Shown here piece after piece: positions 1 to 5,116 of a DNA stretch of 5,116 nucleotides. The DNA is taken from contig CAOKFJ010000159.1 of the NCBI GenBank assembly GCA_948467695.1, positions 1 to 5,116 of the forward strand. The letters run 5' to 3'. Each line of letters opens with the position of its first letter. Positions within the stretch are counted from its first letter, which is position 1. The notes beneath the pieces were generated by a model that was given only the letters and a program-made list of their open reading frames with translations, made no database searches and was not told the origin of the DNA. A program made the position numbers and the translations under genes. Origin of the DNA: an uncultured Allobaculum sp. (GTDB lineage: Bacteria > Bacillota_I > Bacilli_A > Erysipelotrichales > Erysipelotrichaceae).

Positions 1-534
1 GGAATCCCCATGCTCGCCAGCCACTCCGTACAGGAAGTTATGGACCTTGCCGGTGTTGCACACCTTTCCGCTATCAAAGCACACACTCCGTTCCTGCACT
101 TCTTTGACGGATTCAGAACTTCTCACGAAGTTGACAAGATTGAAGTATTCGACACAGACAACTACAAAGATCTGATCGACTACGAAGCTCTTGCTGAATT
201 CAAAAAGAATGCTATGCAGCCTCACACAAACCCTGTTACACGCGGTGCCAACGAAAACGATGACATCTTCTTCCAGGGTGTTGAAGCTCGTAACTCTCAT
301 TACGCTGCTGTTCCTGCTATCGTTGCTGACTACATGAAGAAAATCAGCGAGATCACAGGACGCGAATACGCTCCGTTCACTTACTACGGTGATCCCGAAG
401 CTGAAAACATCATTATCGCAATGGGTTCTGTAACTGAAACAGCTAAAGAAACCATCGACGAACTCAACAAAAACGGCGAAAAAGTCGGAATGGTTAAAGT
501 TCACCTGTTCCGTCCGTTCTCCTGCAACAGTTAA
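1..534 (+). CDS. nifJ: Pyruvate:ferredoxin (flavodoxin) oxidoreductase, 5' part, broken by frameshift
   Basis: This is the front portion of the enzyme that oxidatively decarboxylates pyruvate with CoA to acetyl-CoA and CO2, passing electrons to ferredoxin or flavodoxin in the cytoplasm. The gene is open through base 1. The ATG at 10 is an internal Met ('GIPMLASHSVQEVMDLAG'), not the start, and about 150 N-terminal codons lie off the window. Visible family signatures are 'SHSVQEVMDLA', 'FLHFFDGFRTSHEVDKIE' (about 85-165), 'DIFFQGVEARN' and 'VKVHLFRPFS' (about 493-522). These cover the end of the pyruvate-binding domain I and most of domain II. After 'RPFS' the frame reads C-N-S-stop (TAA at 532), whereas the homologous continuation 'PATVKKIAVLDRSKE' lies in frame 2 from 521. 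As written, this would yield a truncated protein lacking the iron-sulfur and TPP domains. Identification is firm. Whether the break is real is open. Confidence 0.9.
   Translation, partial: GIPMLASHSVQEVMDLAGVAHLSAIKAHTPFLHFFDGFRTSHEVDKIEVFDTDNYKDLIDYEALAEFKKNAMQPHTNPVTRGANENDDIFFQGVEARNSHYAAVPAIVADYMKKISEITGREYAPFTYYGDPEAENIIIAMGSVTETAKETIDELNKNGEKVGMVKVHLFRPFSCNS
517..532 (+). other. Frameshift/deletion junction in nifJ
   Basis: Frame 1 encodes ...R-P-F-S up to 522, and frame 2 picks up P-A-T-V-K-K at 521. In PFORs recalled from the family (for example D. africanus 'YRPF' then nine residues then 'PASAK'), about nine residues separate the Phe from the Pro. Here only one base (520) lies between the Phe codon (517-519) and the Pro codon (521-523), so about 26 nt appear to be missing. 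Because 26 is not a multiple of three, the frame shifts and frame 1 stops at 532-534. No slippery heptamer is visible, and slippage could not restore the missing residues. Confidence 0.75.
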
Positions 535-3088
535 GAAAATTGCTGTTCTTGACCGTTCCAAAGAAGGCGGCGCTCTTGGCGAACCTCTGTACCTCGATGT
601 TATCGCTGCTCTCAAAGGCAAAGACATCGAAATCATCGGCGGACGCTATGGTCTCGGAAGCCATGACACTGCTCCGAAACACATCAAAGCTGTATTCGAT
701 CACCTCAAAGGCGAAGAACTCAAAAACGGCTTCACTCTCGGTATCGTTGACGATGTAACCAACACATCCCTCGACTTCGATGACACATTCGTTATCGATG
801 ACGGAAAAACAACCGAGTGCCTGTTCTGGGGTCTTGGATCCGACGGTACTGTTTCCGCTAACAAATCGTCCATCAAGATCATCGGTGACAACACTGACAT
901 GTACGCTCAGGGTTACTACGCTTACGACTCCAAAAAAGCTGGTGGTGTAACTCGTTCCCATCTGCGTTTCGGTAGCGAACCTATCCACAAAACGTACTAC
1001 ATCAACAACGCCGACTTCATTTCTGTTTCCCTGGATTCCTACATGTTCAAGTATGACCTGGCTAACAACCTGAAAAAAGGCGGAACCTTCCTGCTCAACA
1101 CTTCCTTTGACAAAGACGAAATCGTTAAGCACATGCCTAACCGTCTGAAAAAGGAACTTGCTGACAAAGACGCTAAATTCTTCATCATCGACGCTAACAA
1201 AATCGCCGGTGAAATCGGAATGGGTCGTCGTACCAACACAATCCTTCAGTCCGCATTCTTCGCTCTGAACCCGCAGATTCTGCCCTACGATGTAGCTGTT
1301 GATCTGATGAAGAAAGCAGCTAAGAAATCCTACGGCAAAAAAGGCGACGAAATCGTACAGCTCAACTACAAAGCTATCGATATGGGTAAAGACGGTCTGG
1401 TTGAAGTTGCTGTTGACAAAGACTGGTCCAACCTCCCCGTTTCCGAACTGCGCACTCCCACAGGCGATGCTTACTGGGATGAATATGCAGCTCGCATCAA
1501 CGGTCTTGAAGGCTACATCATGCCTGTTTCCTCCTTCACCAAACATGGTGTTCTCGATGGAACAATGCAGAACAATGCAGCATTCAAAGAAAAACGTACT
1601 ATCGCGGTTAAAGTTCCTGAATGGGATCCCGAAAACTGCATCCAGTGCGGATTCTGCTCCTTCGTGTGCCCGCACGCTACAATCCGTACATTCGCTCTGA
1701 CTCCTGAAGAAGTTGAAAAAGCTCCGATGGAATTCGAAACTCTGCCTCTGATGGGCAAACCCGGTACTGATCTGCGTTTCCGCGTTCAGGTTTCTCCCTC
1801 GAACTGCGTAGGCTGCGGTCTGTGCGTATCCGAATGCCCGGGCAAAAAAGGCAACAAAGCGCTCAAGATGGTTGACGTTAACTCCCAGCTCGCTCTTGAT
1901 CCGCTTGCTGACTACCTGTTCAAAGAAACAGAATACAAAACAGATCTGTTCCCGAAATCCACTATCAAAGGATCTCAGTTCCAGATGCCTTACTTCGAAG
2001 TACCTGGCTCCTGCCCCGGATGCGGTGAAACTCCGTACTACCGTCTGGCTTCCCAGCTCTTCGGTAAAGACATGCAGATCTCTAACGCTACAGGATGCTC
2101 GTCCATCTACTGCGGTGCCAACCCCTCCACTCCGTTCGTAAAAGACAAAGATGGAAACGGAACTGCATGGGCTAACTCCCTGTTCGAAGACAACGCTGAA
2201 TTCGGTTATGGTATGGCTCTTGCCAACAACCTTAACAAGGCTAAAGTTCTCCGCACTATGGAAAACAACCTTGATAAAGTTGCTCCTGAACTGAAAGAAA
2301 AAATGGAAGCTTACATCGCTGCCGGCAATGACCGTGACAAACAGCGTGAACTCGCTCCCGAAATCAAAGCACTCGTTGCTGCTGCTGACTACGACGAAGA
2401 CGTTAAAGCACTTGCTGAAGCTGACCTCGTAGACAAATCCAACTGGATCGTTGGTGGCGACGGATGGGCTTACGATATCGGATACGGCGGTGTTGACCAC
2501 GTTCTCGCTAACAACGTTAACGTAAACATCCTCGTTCTGGATACCGAAGTTTACTCCAACACTGGTGGACAGGCTTCCAAATCCACTCCGAGATCTTCCG
2601 TAGCTAAATTTGCTGCTGGCGGTAAAACAACTGCTAAGAAAGACCTCGGTCAGATCGCTATGACATACGGACACGTTTATGTTGCTTCCGTCTGCATGGG
2701 CGCTGACAAGAATCAGACTCTTAAAGCCTTCCGCGAAGCTGAAGCTTACGACGGACCGTCCCTGATCATTGCTTACGCTCCTTGCGCAGAGCACGGTATC
2801 AAAGGCGGACTTGGCAACCATCAGCAGGTTCAGAGAGACGCTGTTGAATGCGGTTATGTAGATCTCTATCGCTACAACCCGGATAACAAAGAACAGCCTC
2901 TGACTGTTGACAGCAAGAAGGAACCCGACTACTCCAAGATGGAAGCCTTCATGCTCAAAGAAGCACGTTACGCTCAGCTTGCTAAACTCAAAGGCAAAGA
3001 AGAAGCTGACAAGATGTTCGCAAACGCTGTTGAAGATGCGAAACGTCGCAGAGCTCGTCTCCTTGCTATCGAAAAAGAAGGCCTCTAA
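521..3088 (+). CDS. nifJ: Pyruvate:ferredoxin (flavodoxin) oxidoreductase, 3' part (frame 2)
   Basis: This is the continuation of the same enzyme in frame 2, open without stops from 521 to the TAA at 3086-3088. Its first ATG is at 899 and no GTG or TTG precedes it in frame, so independent translation would lose still more of domain II. In order: the end of domain II ('PATVKKIAVLDRSKEGGALGEPLYLDV'-like stretch, 521-600); the domain III region, including 'GDNTDMYAQGYYAYDSKKAGG' (about 884-946); a ferredoxin-like domain with two [4Fe-4S] motifs, CxxCxxCxxxCP at 1637-1672 and 1805-1840; and the TPP domain. The TPP domain carries the proximal-cluster cysteines (CPGC at 2012-2023, 'ATGCSS' Cys at 2096, a late Cys at 2783) and the 'GGDGWAYDIGYGG' / 'DTEVYSNTGGQ' cofactor motifs (about 2450-2575). 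It ends in a basic 'KRRRARLL' tail without the long C-terminal extension of Desulfovibrio africanus PFOR. Codon choice is strongly biased (TTA, CTA and TCA almost absent), as expected of a highly expressed gene. Confidence 0.93.
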   Translation, partial: PATVKKIAVLDRSKEGGALGEPLYLDVIAALKGKDIEIIGGRYGLGSHDTAPKHIKAVFDHLKGEELKNGFTLGIVDDVTNTSLDFDDTFVIDDGKTTECLFWGLGSDGTVSANKSSIKIIGDNTDMYAQGYYAYDSKKAGGVTRSHLRFGSEPIHKTYYINNADFISVSLDSYMFKYDLANNLKKGGTFLLNTSFDKDEIVKHMPNRLKKELADKDAKFFIIDANKIAGEIGMGRRTNTILQSAFFALNPQILPYDVAVDLMKKAAKKSYGKKGDEIVQLNYKAIDMGKDGLVEVAVDKDWSNLPVSELRTPTGDAYWDEYAARINGLEGYIMPVSSFTKHGVLDGTMQNNAAFKEKRTIAVKVPEWDPENCIQCGFCSFVCPHATIRTFALTPEEVEKAPMEFETLPLMGKPGTDLRFRVQVSPSNCVGCGLCVSECPGKKGNKALKMVDVNSQLALDPLADYLFKETEYKTDLFPKSTIKGSQFQMPYFEVPGSCPGCGETPYYRLASQLFGKDMQISNATGCSSIYCGANPSTPFVKDKDGNGTAWANSLFEDNAEFGYGMALANNLNKAKVLRTMENNLDKVAPELKEKMEAYIAAGNDRDKQRELAPEIKALVAAADYDEDVKALAEADLVDKSNWIVGGDGWAYDIGYGGVDHVLANNVNVNILVLDTEVYSNTGGQASKSTPRSSVAKFAAGGKTTAKKDLGQIAMTYGHVYVASVCMGADKNQTLKAFREAEAYDGPSLIIAYAPCAEHGIKGGLGNHQQVQRDAVECGYVDLYRYNPDNKEQPLTVDSKKEPDYSKMEAFMLKEARYAQLAKLKGKEEADKMFANAVEDAKRRRARLLAIEKEGL

Positions 3089-3134
3089 GCCGACTGTTTC
3101 CGTTTAACAAGACGTAACACCTGAATCACAAATG

Positions 3135-3166
3135 AAGCTGTCATCCTCGCGATGGCAGCTTTTTTT
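3135..3166 (+). terminator. Rho-independent terminator of nifJ
   Basis: An 11-bp stem (arms 3135-3145 and 3151-3161, with one G-T wobble) closes the five-base loop CTCGC and runs directly into seven T residues (3160-3166). It lies 46 bases after the nifJ stop codon, so nifJ is the last gene of its transcript. There is no A-run on the left side, so it should act mainly on + strand transcription. Confidence 0.92.
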
Positions 3167-3551
3167 CTGGTTTTGAGTTTGTGTGGGTGCGATCCGAACC
3201 ATTTGTTTCGACTGTCCGAGTACGAATGGAGATCAAGCGATTGATGATTGTTCATATTCCTTTCGTCGAATTGAAATAGAGCGTATAGGTGCAATACAGG
3301 GAAATGCACAAGAGTATCCCATTTTGAGTCGAGATTGAGTATGATGAATTACGTATTTCCCGAAACAGGGAATCAGTATCTTTCTGATCACCAGAAAAAC
3401 GGCTTTCAGCCGGCAGACAAGATCCGCCAGAAATCAGGTTAATGCTTCAGAGGCGATTAGTGATCCAGATCATTCAGGATTCAACATTCTTTAATATCTG
3501 TTCATAGGTATTGGAGTATACAACCAGTGGAGAATTTCCTGTCACCTTGTT
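3167..3551. other. Intergenic stretch with several small dyads; no convincing gene
   Basis: About 385 bases between the nifJ terminator and the leader of the lipoprotein gene contain no convincing gene. Small inverted repeats visible are TTCCC/GGGAA (3357-3372), TTTCTG/CAGAAA (3381-3397), CGGCT/AGCCG (3400-3412) and TGATC-CA-GATCA (3461-3472). A + strand promoter for the lipoprotein gene should lie here. TTTAAT (3490-3495) and TATACA (3517-3522) are possible -10 hexamers, but neither has a good -35 at normal spacing, so I do not assign one. Confidence 0.5.
3341..3442 (+). CDS. Doubtful small ORF, 33 codons
   Basis: ATG-ATG start at 3341, TAA at 3440-3442. The peptide begins MMNYVFPETGNQ and ends KIRQKSG. 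It is hydrophilic, with no signal peptide, membrane segment or motif I recognise. In its favour, the codons used (CAG, CCG, GAC, ATC, CGC) resemble those of neighbouring genes. Against it, there is no good Shine-Dalgarno, it is very short, and three consecutive hairpin-forming dyads lie inside it, which suits a non-coding explanation equally well. It could also be a remnant of a decayed gene. I assign no function. Confidence 0.15.
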   Translation: MMNYVFPETGNQYLSDHQKNGFQPADKIRQKSG

Positions 3552-3600
3552 GCTCTGTCAAAACCAGTCAGCCCTCATTGACGAGAGGGTAGAGCAGAGC
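3552..3600 (+). promoter_or_regulatory. Predicted structured leader upstream of the lipoprotein gene
   Basis: Two nested stems are visible. The outer stem is GCTCTG (3552-3557) with CAGAGC (3595-3600), and the inner stem is CCCTC (3572-3576) with GAGGG (3585-3589) around an eight-base loop. The structure ends 41 bases before the ATG at 3642, so it would lie in the 5' untranslated leader if transcription begins in the 3490-3530 region. It matches no riboswitch consensus I know, and there is no terminator T-run after it. A regulatory role is inference only. Confidence 0.3.
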
Positions 3601-3641
3601 GTTTGCCGGATGGGAATGCGGACTTTAAGAAAGGGCTCATA

Positions 3642-4280
3642 ATGAAACATTCATATACTTCGCTGCTCGCGGCAGCGCTTGCGATCGCACTTGCTGGATG
3701 CTCGGCACCAAACCAGACCAGCACGTCTTCAGCGGTAACCAATACAACCGAACAGTCTTCAAAGGCTTCTTCTGACAGTAAAGAAAGCCAGAACGATAGC
3801 TCTGCGCAGGCTGTTGATTCAGAAACACCGGGAACACCGGTTGAGAATGATGAATCTGCAGAAAATGATTCTCAGAATCCTCTTGCGAATATTCACCTTC
3901 CTGAAGGAACAGGCAAACGTGTTCGACTGACTCTCGATCAGGCTGTAACCAAGAAAAACAATGACGAACAGTTTGTTCTTCTGTATATGAAAGATGACTG
4001 CAGCTATTGCGCTGAGTTTGACCAGGTGCTCAATCCTTTTATCAAGGAACATCCTCTGACTGTCTACGAAGTCTCGCTTTCTCAGGCGGAAGAAATGTAT
4101 TTGCCTGAAGACAAAGACACCATGCTTAATATCCTGACAGCCGGAGTGGGCAGAACACCTGCACTGTATTACATCGAGTCACAGGAAAAAGTGAATCTGC
4201 TCGATCATACCGCAGAGAACTATTCAACCAGCGGCCTGACTCAGTGGGTGGCAAAGTACGATCTCACCAGTCTGAAGTAA
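3642..4280 (+). CDS. Thioredoxin-like lipoprotein (CxxC), 212 aa
   Basis: This is a predicted membrane-anchored extracytoplasmic thiol-redox protein. The ATG at 3642 is chosen because AGAAAGGG (3628-3635) sits six bases upstream and the protein then opens with a proper lipoprotein signal: K2, a hydrophobic stretch at 8-18, and the lipobox L-A-G-C with the lipidated Cys at residue 20. An upstream in-frame TTG (3603) would only add a charged leader. Residues 21 to about 88 are a low-complexity Ser/Thr/Asn/Glu/Asp/Gln linker. Residues from about 95 to 212 look like a thioredoxin fold: the strand 'QFVLLYMKDD', the active site C-S-Y-C (120-123), and the cis-proline segment 'GRTPALYYI' (Pro173). 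The pattern resembles the thioredoxin-like domain of bacteriocin-transport accessory proteins (PedC/BrcD type), but no bacteriocin genes adjoin. The exact substrate and redox partner are unknown. It lies between a terminator upstream and one downstream, so it is probably monocistronic. Confidence 0.85.
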   Translation: MKHSYTSLLAAALAIALAGCSAPNQTSTSSAVTNTTEQSSKASSDSKESQNDSSAQAVDSETPGTPVENDESAENDSQNPLANIHLPEGTGKRVRLTLDQAVTKKNNDEQFVLLYMKDDCSYCAEFDQVLNPFIKEHPLTVYEVSLSQAEEMYLPEDKDTMLNILTAGVGRTPALYYIESQEKVNLLDHTAENYSTSGLTQWVAKYDLTSLK

Positions 4281-4305
4281 GAGCAAAAACAAAACCGTAT
4301 GCATG

Positions 4306-4339
4306 TCCAATACAGCAAATGCCATTTGCATGTATTGGA
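4306..4339 (+). repeat. Long imperfect inverted repeat / stem-loop after the lipoprotein gene
   Basis: TCCAATACA (4306-4314) pairs with TGTATTGGA (4331-4339), and GCAAAT (4315-4320) pairs with ATTTGC (4324-4329). Together they form 15 base pairs with a single bulged A (4330) and a GCC loop. No T-run follows, so it is not a standard terminator. It lies 25 bases after the lipoprotein stop codon and upstream of the real terminator, so it would be part of the 3' UTR. Confidence 0.75.
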
Positions 4340-4342
4340 TTA

Positions 4343-4371
4343 GCTCGTTCGCCAAGGACGTTGGTTCGAGC
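4343..4371 (+). repeat. Second short stem-loop in the 3' UTR
   Basis: GCTCG (4343-4347) pairs with CGAGC (4367-4371), and inside it CCAA (4352-4355) pairs with TTGG (4361-4364), separated by a small internal loop. The right half reads GGTTCGAGC, which is reminiscent of a tRNA T-arm, but no acceptor, anticodon or D arm is present. It starts three bases after the previous stem-loop. Confidence 0.45.
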
Positions 4372-4393
4372 ATTCAGTGATATTGATGATTAC

Positions 4394-4429
4394 AGCATCG
4401 TTTCTTATTGAAGAAACGGTGCTTTTTTT
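4394..4429 (+). terminator. Rho-independent terminator of the lipoprotein transcript
   Basis: A 13-bp stem (4394-4406 with 4411-4423, one wobble pair) closes the loop ATTG and is followed by seven T residues (4423-4429). It lies 114 bases after the lipoprotein stop codon and separates that gene from the secreted-enzyme gene to the right. Confidence 0.93.
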
Positions 4430-4757
4430 GATGAGATGTCTTTGGGTGTTCATCAACAAATCAATCCACGGTTTAATCGGAACACGAATGCCAGATTCTC
4501 GAATTTGCCGGTTGGGAGTATGAATATTCGATGTTGCACAAAGTGGTTCAATGGTTGATTATTCTGAAATCATTGTTTTACGTATCAGCAGAAAATTGCG
4601 TTAGATACATCGAATAATGTTTATGGAAAACGTACATTGTTTTTGTATTGTGGATGAATAGTGAAAATATCTTGAAATGAACAAAAAACATATTGCGAAA
4701 AGTTTAAATTAAAAATTTGATAATTATTTTGCAATCTCTAAAAGACGAAAAACGTAC
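4430..4757. other. AT-rich intergenic region, no gene seen
   Basis: About 330 bases contain only very short ORFs on either strand, none with a convincing ribosome binding site. AT content rises towards 4660-4740. The near-repeats GAAAACGTAC (4626-4635) and GAAAAACGTAC (4747-4757) share a core but are not clear operators. A weak alternative promoter (TTGCGA 4693-4698, GATAAT 4719-4724, over-long 20-base spacer) is possible. Otherwise I see nothing in it. Confidence 0.5.
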
Positions 4758-4771
4758 TGAAAGCGCTTTAT
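4758..4771 (+). promoter_or_regulatory. Catabolite-responsive element (cre-like operator)
   Basis: TGAAAGCGCTTTAT contains the palindromic core AAAGCGCTTT and matches the Bacillota cre consensus TGWAANCGNTNWCA at every defined position except the last two. CcpA, or another LacI-family regulator, is the expected binder. Its right end overlaps the probable -35 region of the promoter at 4767-4795, so binding there would repress. This fits a downstream carbohydrate-degrading enzyme. A different LacI-family sugar regulator using a similar operator is equally possible. Confidence 0.65.
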
Positions 4772-4795
4772 TTAGAAATCCACTTTCTTTATACT
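4767..4795 (+). promoter_or_regulatory. Probable sigma-A promoter of the secreted-enzyme gene
   Basis: The -10 hexamer TATACT (4790-4795) differs from TATAAT at one position. A weak -35, TTTATT (4767-4772), lies 17 bases upstream and overlaps the cre-like operator. Transcription would start near 4802, giving a leader of about 80 bases. The -10 call is good. The -35 call is chosen mainly on spacing. Confidence 0.55.
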
Positions 4796-4820
4796 AAACA
4801 TAGGTCTGTTCGACCAATTT

Positions 4821-4862
4821 TCCGTTTTCCAGTAATTCGGGCAAATTTCATCGGAAAACGGA
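4821..4862 (+). repeat. Perfect 10-bp inverted repeat in the leader of the secreted-enzyme gene
   Basis: TCCGTTTTCC (4821-4830) and GGAAAACGGA (4853-4862) are exact reverse complements separated by 22 bases. The right arm ends seven bases before the start of the Shine-Dalgarno stretch (4869-4877), so as RNA it forms a stem-loop just upstream of the ribosome binding site, leaving that site exposed. It could be an mRNA-stabilising 5' hairpin, a protein-binding leader, or a DNA operator downstream of the promoter. There is no T-run, so it is not a terminator. Confidence 0.7.
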
Positions 4863-4868
4863 TAAGAG

Positions 4869-4877
4869 AAAGGAAGG
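4869..4877 (+). promoter_or_regulatory. Shine-Dalgarno site fixing the GTG start
   Basis: AAAGGAAGG is a strong ribosome binding site five bases before GTG at 4883. No ATG is available nearby in this frame, so it decides the unusual start codon of the secreted protein. Confidence 0.8.
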
Positions 4878-4882
4878 ATTTT

Positions 4883-5116
4883 GTGAAATTTCACAAGCAG
4901 TTAGCTGTCCTGGCTCTGACCTCGGCAACAACTTTCGGTTCAGTCATTACTGCACTGCCGTCAGTTGTTCATGCTGAAGAAACAGCGGCAGCAGATACTG
5001 CGATCACCAAAGTTGAACAGGGTGATTCGAAGAACATTGTCAACATCACTTTCCAGAACGGAAACCAGGGACGTGTGACATTCCTCGAAGAAGGAATTTT
5101 CCGTTACAACATCGAT
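4883..5116 (+). CDS. Secreted protein, N-terminus; probable family-31 glycoside hydrolase
   Basis: The first 78 codons are present and the gene continues past the right edge. It starts at GTG 4883 behind a strong ribosome binding site. Residues 1-31 form a Sec signal peptide: a basic start (K2, H4, K5), a hydrophobic core at about 7-26, and a probable signal peptidase I site after V-H-A (residue 31), followed by an acidic, Ala-rich mature N-terminus. The segment at 54-78, with 'GRVTFLEEGIFRYNID' at its end, resembles the N-terminal beta-domain of extracellular GH31 enzymes (alpha-glucosidase/alpha-xylosidase type) from gut Bacillota. The catalytic barrel is not in view, so this is an assignment by resemblance of a short stretch. 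If right, it cleaves alpha-linked sugars outside the cell. The cre-like operator and a separate promoter support a carbohydrate role. It may be a large multidomain, wall-attached protein, which cannot be judged here. Confidence 0.6.
   Translation, partial: MKFHKQLAVLALTSATTFGSVITALPSVVHAEETAAADTAITKVEQGDSKNIVNITFQNGNQGRVTFLEEGIFRYNID

Noticed and set aside
517..534. Programmed ribosomal frameshift joining the two nifJ frames
   Set aside because: There is no slippery heptamer, and frame slippage would not supply the roughly nine missing conserved residues.
1561..1580. Exact tandem 10-base repeat AACAATGCAG within nifJ
   Set aside because: It encodes the local Met-Gln-Asn-Asn-Ala-Ala stretch in frame without disrupting the flanking conserved regions. 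Ten bases is not a multiple of three, so a recent duplication would have broken the frame. It is most likely coincidental codon use.
494..2821. 775-codon open reading frame on the minus strand opposite nifJ
   Set aside because: Its codons are in register with the sense codons of frame 2, so it stays open only because nifJ avoids TTA, CTA and TCA. The translation is low in diversity, rich in Ser/Val/Phe, and shows no domain. It is a shadow of strong codon bias.
3085..3309. 74-codon minus-strand ORF downstream of nifJ
   Set aside because: It runs through the nifJ terminator and overlaps the nifJ stop region. It has no ribosome binding site or recognisable motif.
3400..3412. Minus-strand intrinsic terminator (CGGCT-GAA-AGCCG then T5)
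   Set aside because: The stem is only five base pairs, and no minus-strand gene lies to its right for it to serve.
4343..4375. tRNA-like sequence (GGTTCGAGC)
   Set aside because: Only a T-arm-like string is present. There is no acceptor stem, D-arm or anticodon arm at tRNA spacing.
4431..4526. Short + strand ORF starting ATG just after the second terminator
   Set aside because: It begins right after the terminator T-run with no ribosome binding site, is about 31 codons long, and its sequence shows no recognisable features.
1..5116. CRISPR array, insertion sequence or phage element
   Set aside because: No regularly spaced repeats, transposase-like reading frames, terminal inverted repeats or integrase-like genes are visible on either strand.

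Overview
The window reads as chromosomal DNA of an anaerobic, low-to-moderate GC Gram-positive bacterium (Bacillota). The support is a ferredoxin-dependent pyruvate oxidoreductase, purine-rich Shine-Dalgarno sites, a lipoprotein and a Sec-secreted protein with Gram-positive-style signals, and a CcpA-type cre operator. Placement in the Erysipelotrichia is a weaker impression from how the proteins read. All recognisable genes are on the + strand.

Region 1 (1-3088) is most of a pyruvate:ferredoxin (flavodoxin) oxidoreductase gene, nifJ/por. It enters from the left without its first ~150 codons and ends at a TAA followed by a strong intrinsic terminator (3135-3166). The gene is broken at about 520. 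The reading frame changes from frame 1 to frame 2, and about nine conserved residues that normally sit between the 'RPFS' and 'PATVKK' segments are missing. This fits a deletion of about 26 nt, or a sequence or assembly error. Everything on either side is well conserved, including all four-cysteine cluster motifs and the TPP-binding region.

Region 2 (3167-3641) is a long intergenic stretch with several small dyads, one doubtful 33-codon ORF, and a folded-looking leader just before the next gene. Region 3 (3642-4280) encodes a 212-residue lipoprotein with a thioredoxin-like domain (CSYC). It is followed by two unexplained stem-loops and a strong terminator (4394-4429), so it looks monocistronic.

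Region 4 (4430-5116) is AT-rich upstream DNA leading to the start of a secreted protein whose first residues after the signal peptide resemble the N-terminus of extracellular family-31 glycoside hydrolases. Its promoter carries a cre-like operator (4758-4771) overlapping the probable -35 region. Its leader carries a perfect 10-bp inverted repeat (4821-4862) just upstream of the ribosome binding site. The gene runs off the right edge.

The three genes appear to be separate transcription units: central fermentative metabolism, extracytoplasmic redox, and polysaccharide or oligosaccharide breakdown under carbon catabolite control. I did not see a clearly new multi-gene system. The most noteworthy items are the disrupted nifJ and the structured non-coding elements around genes 2 and 3.
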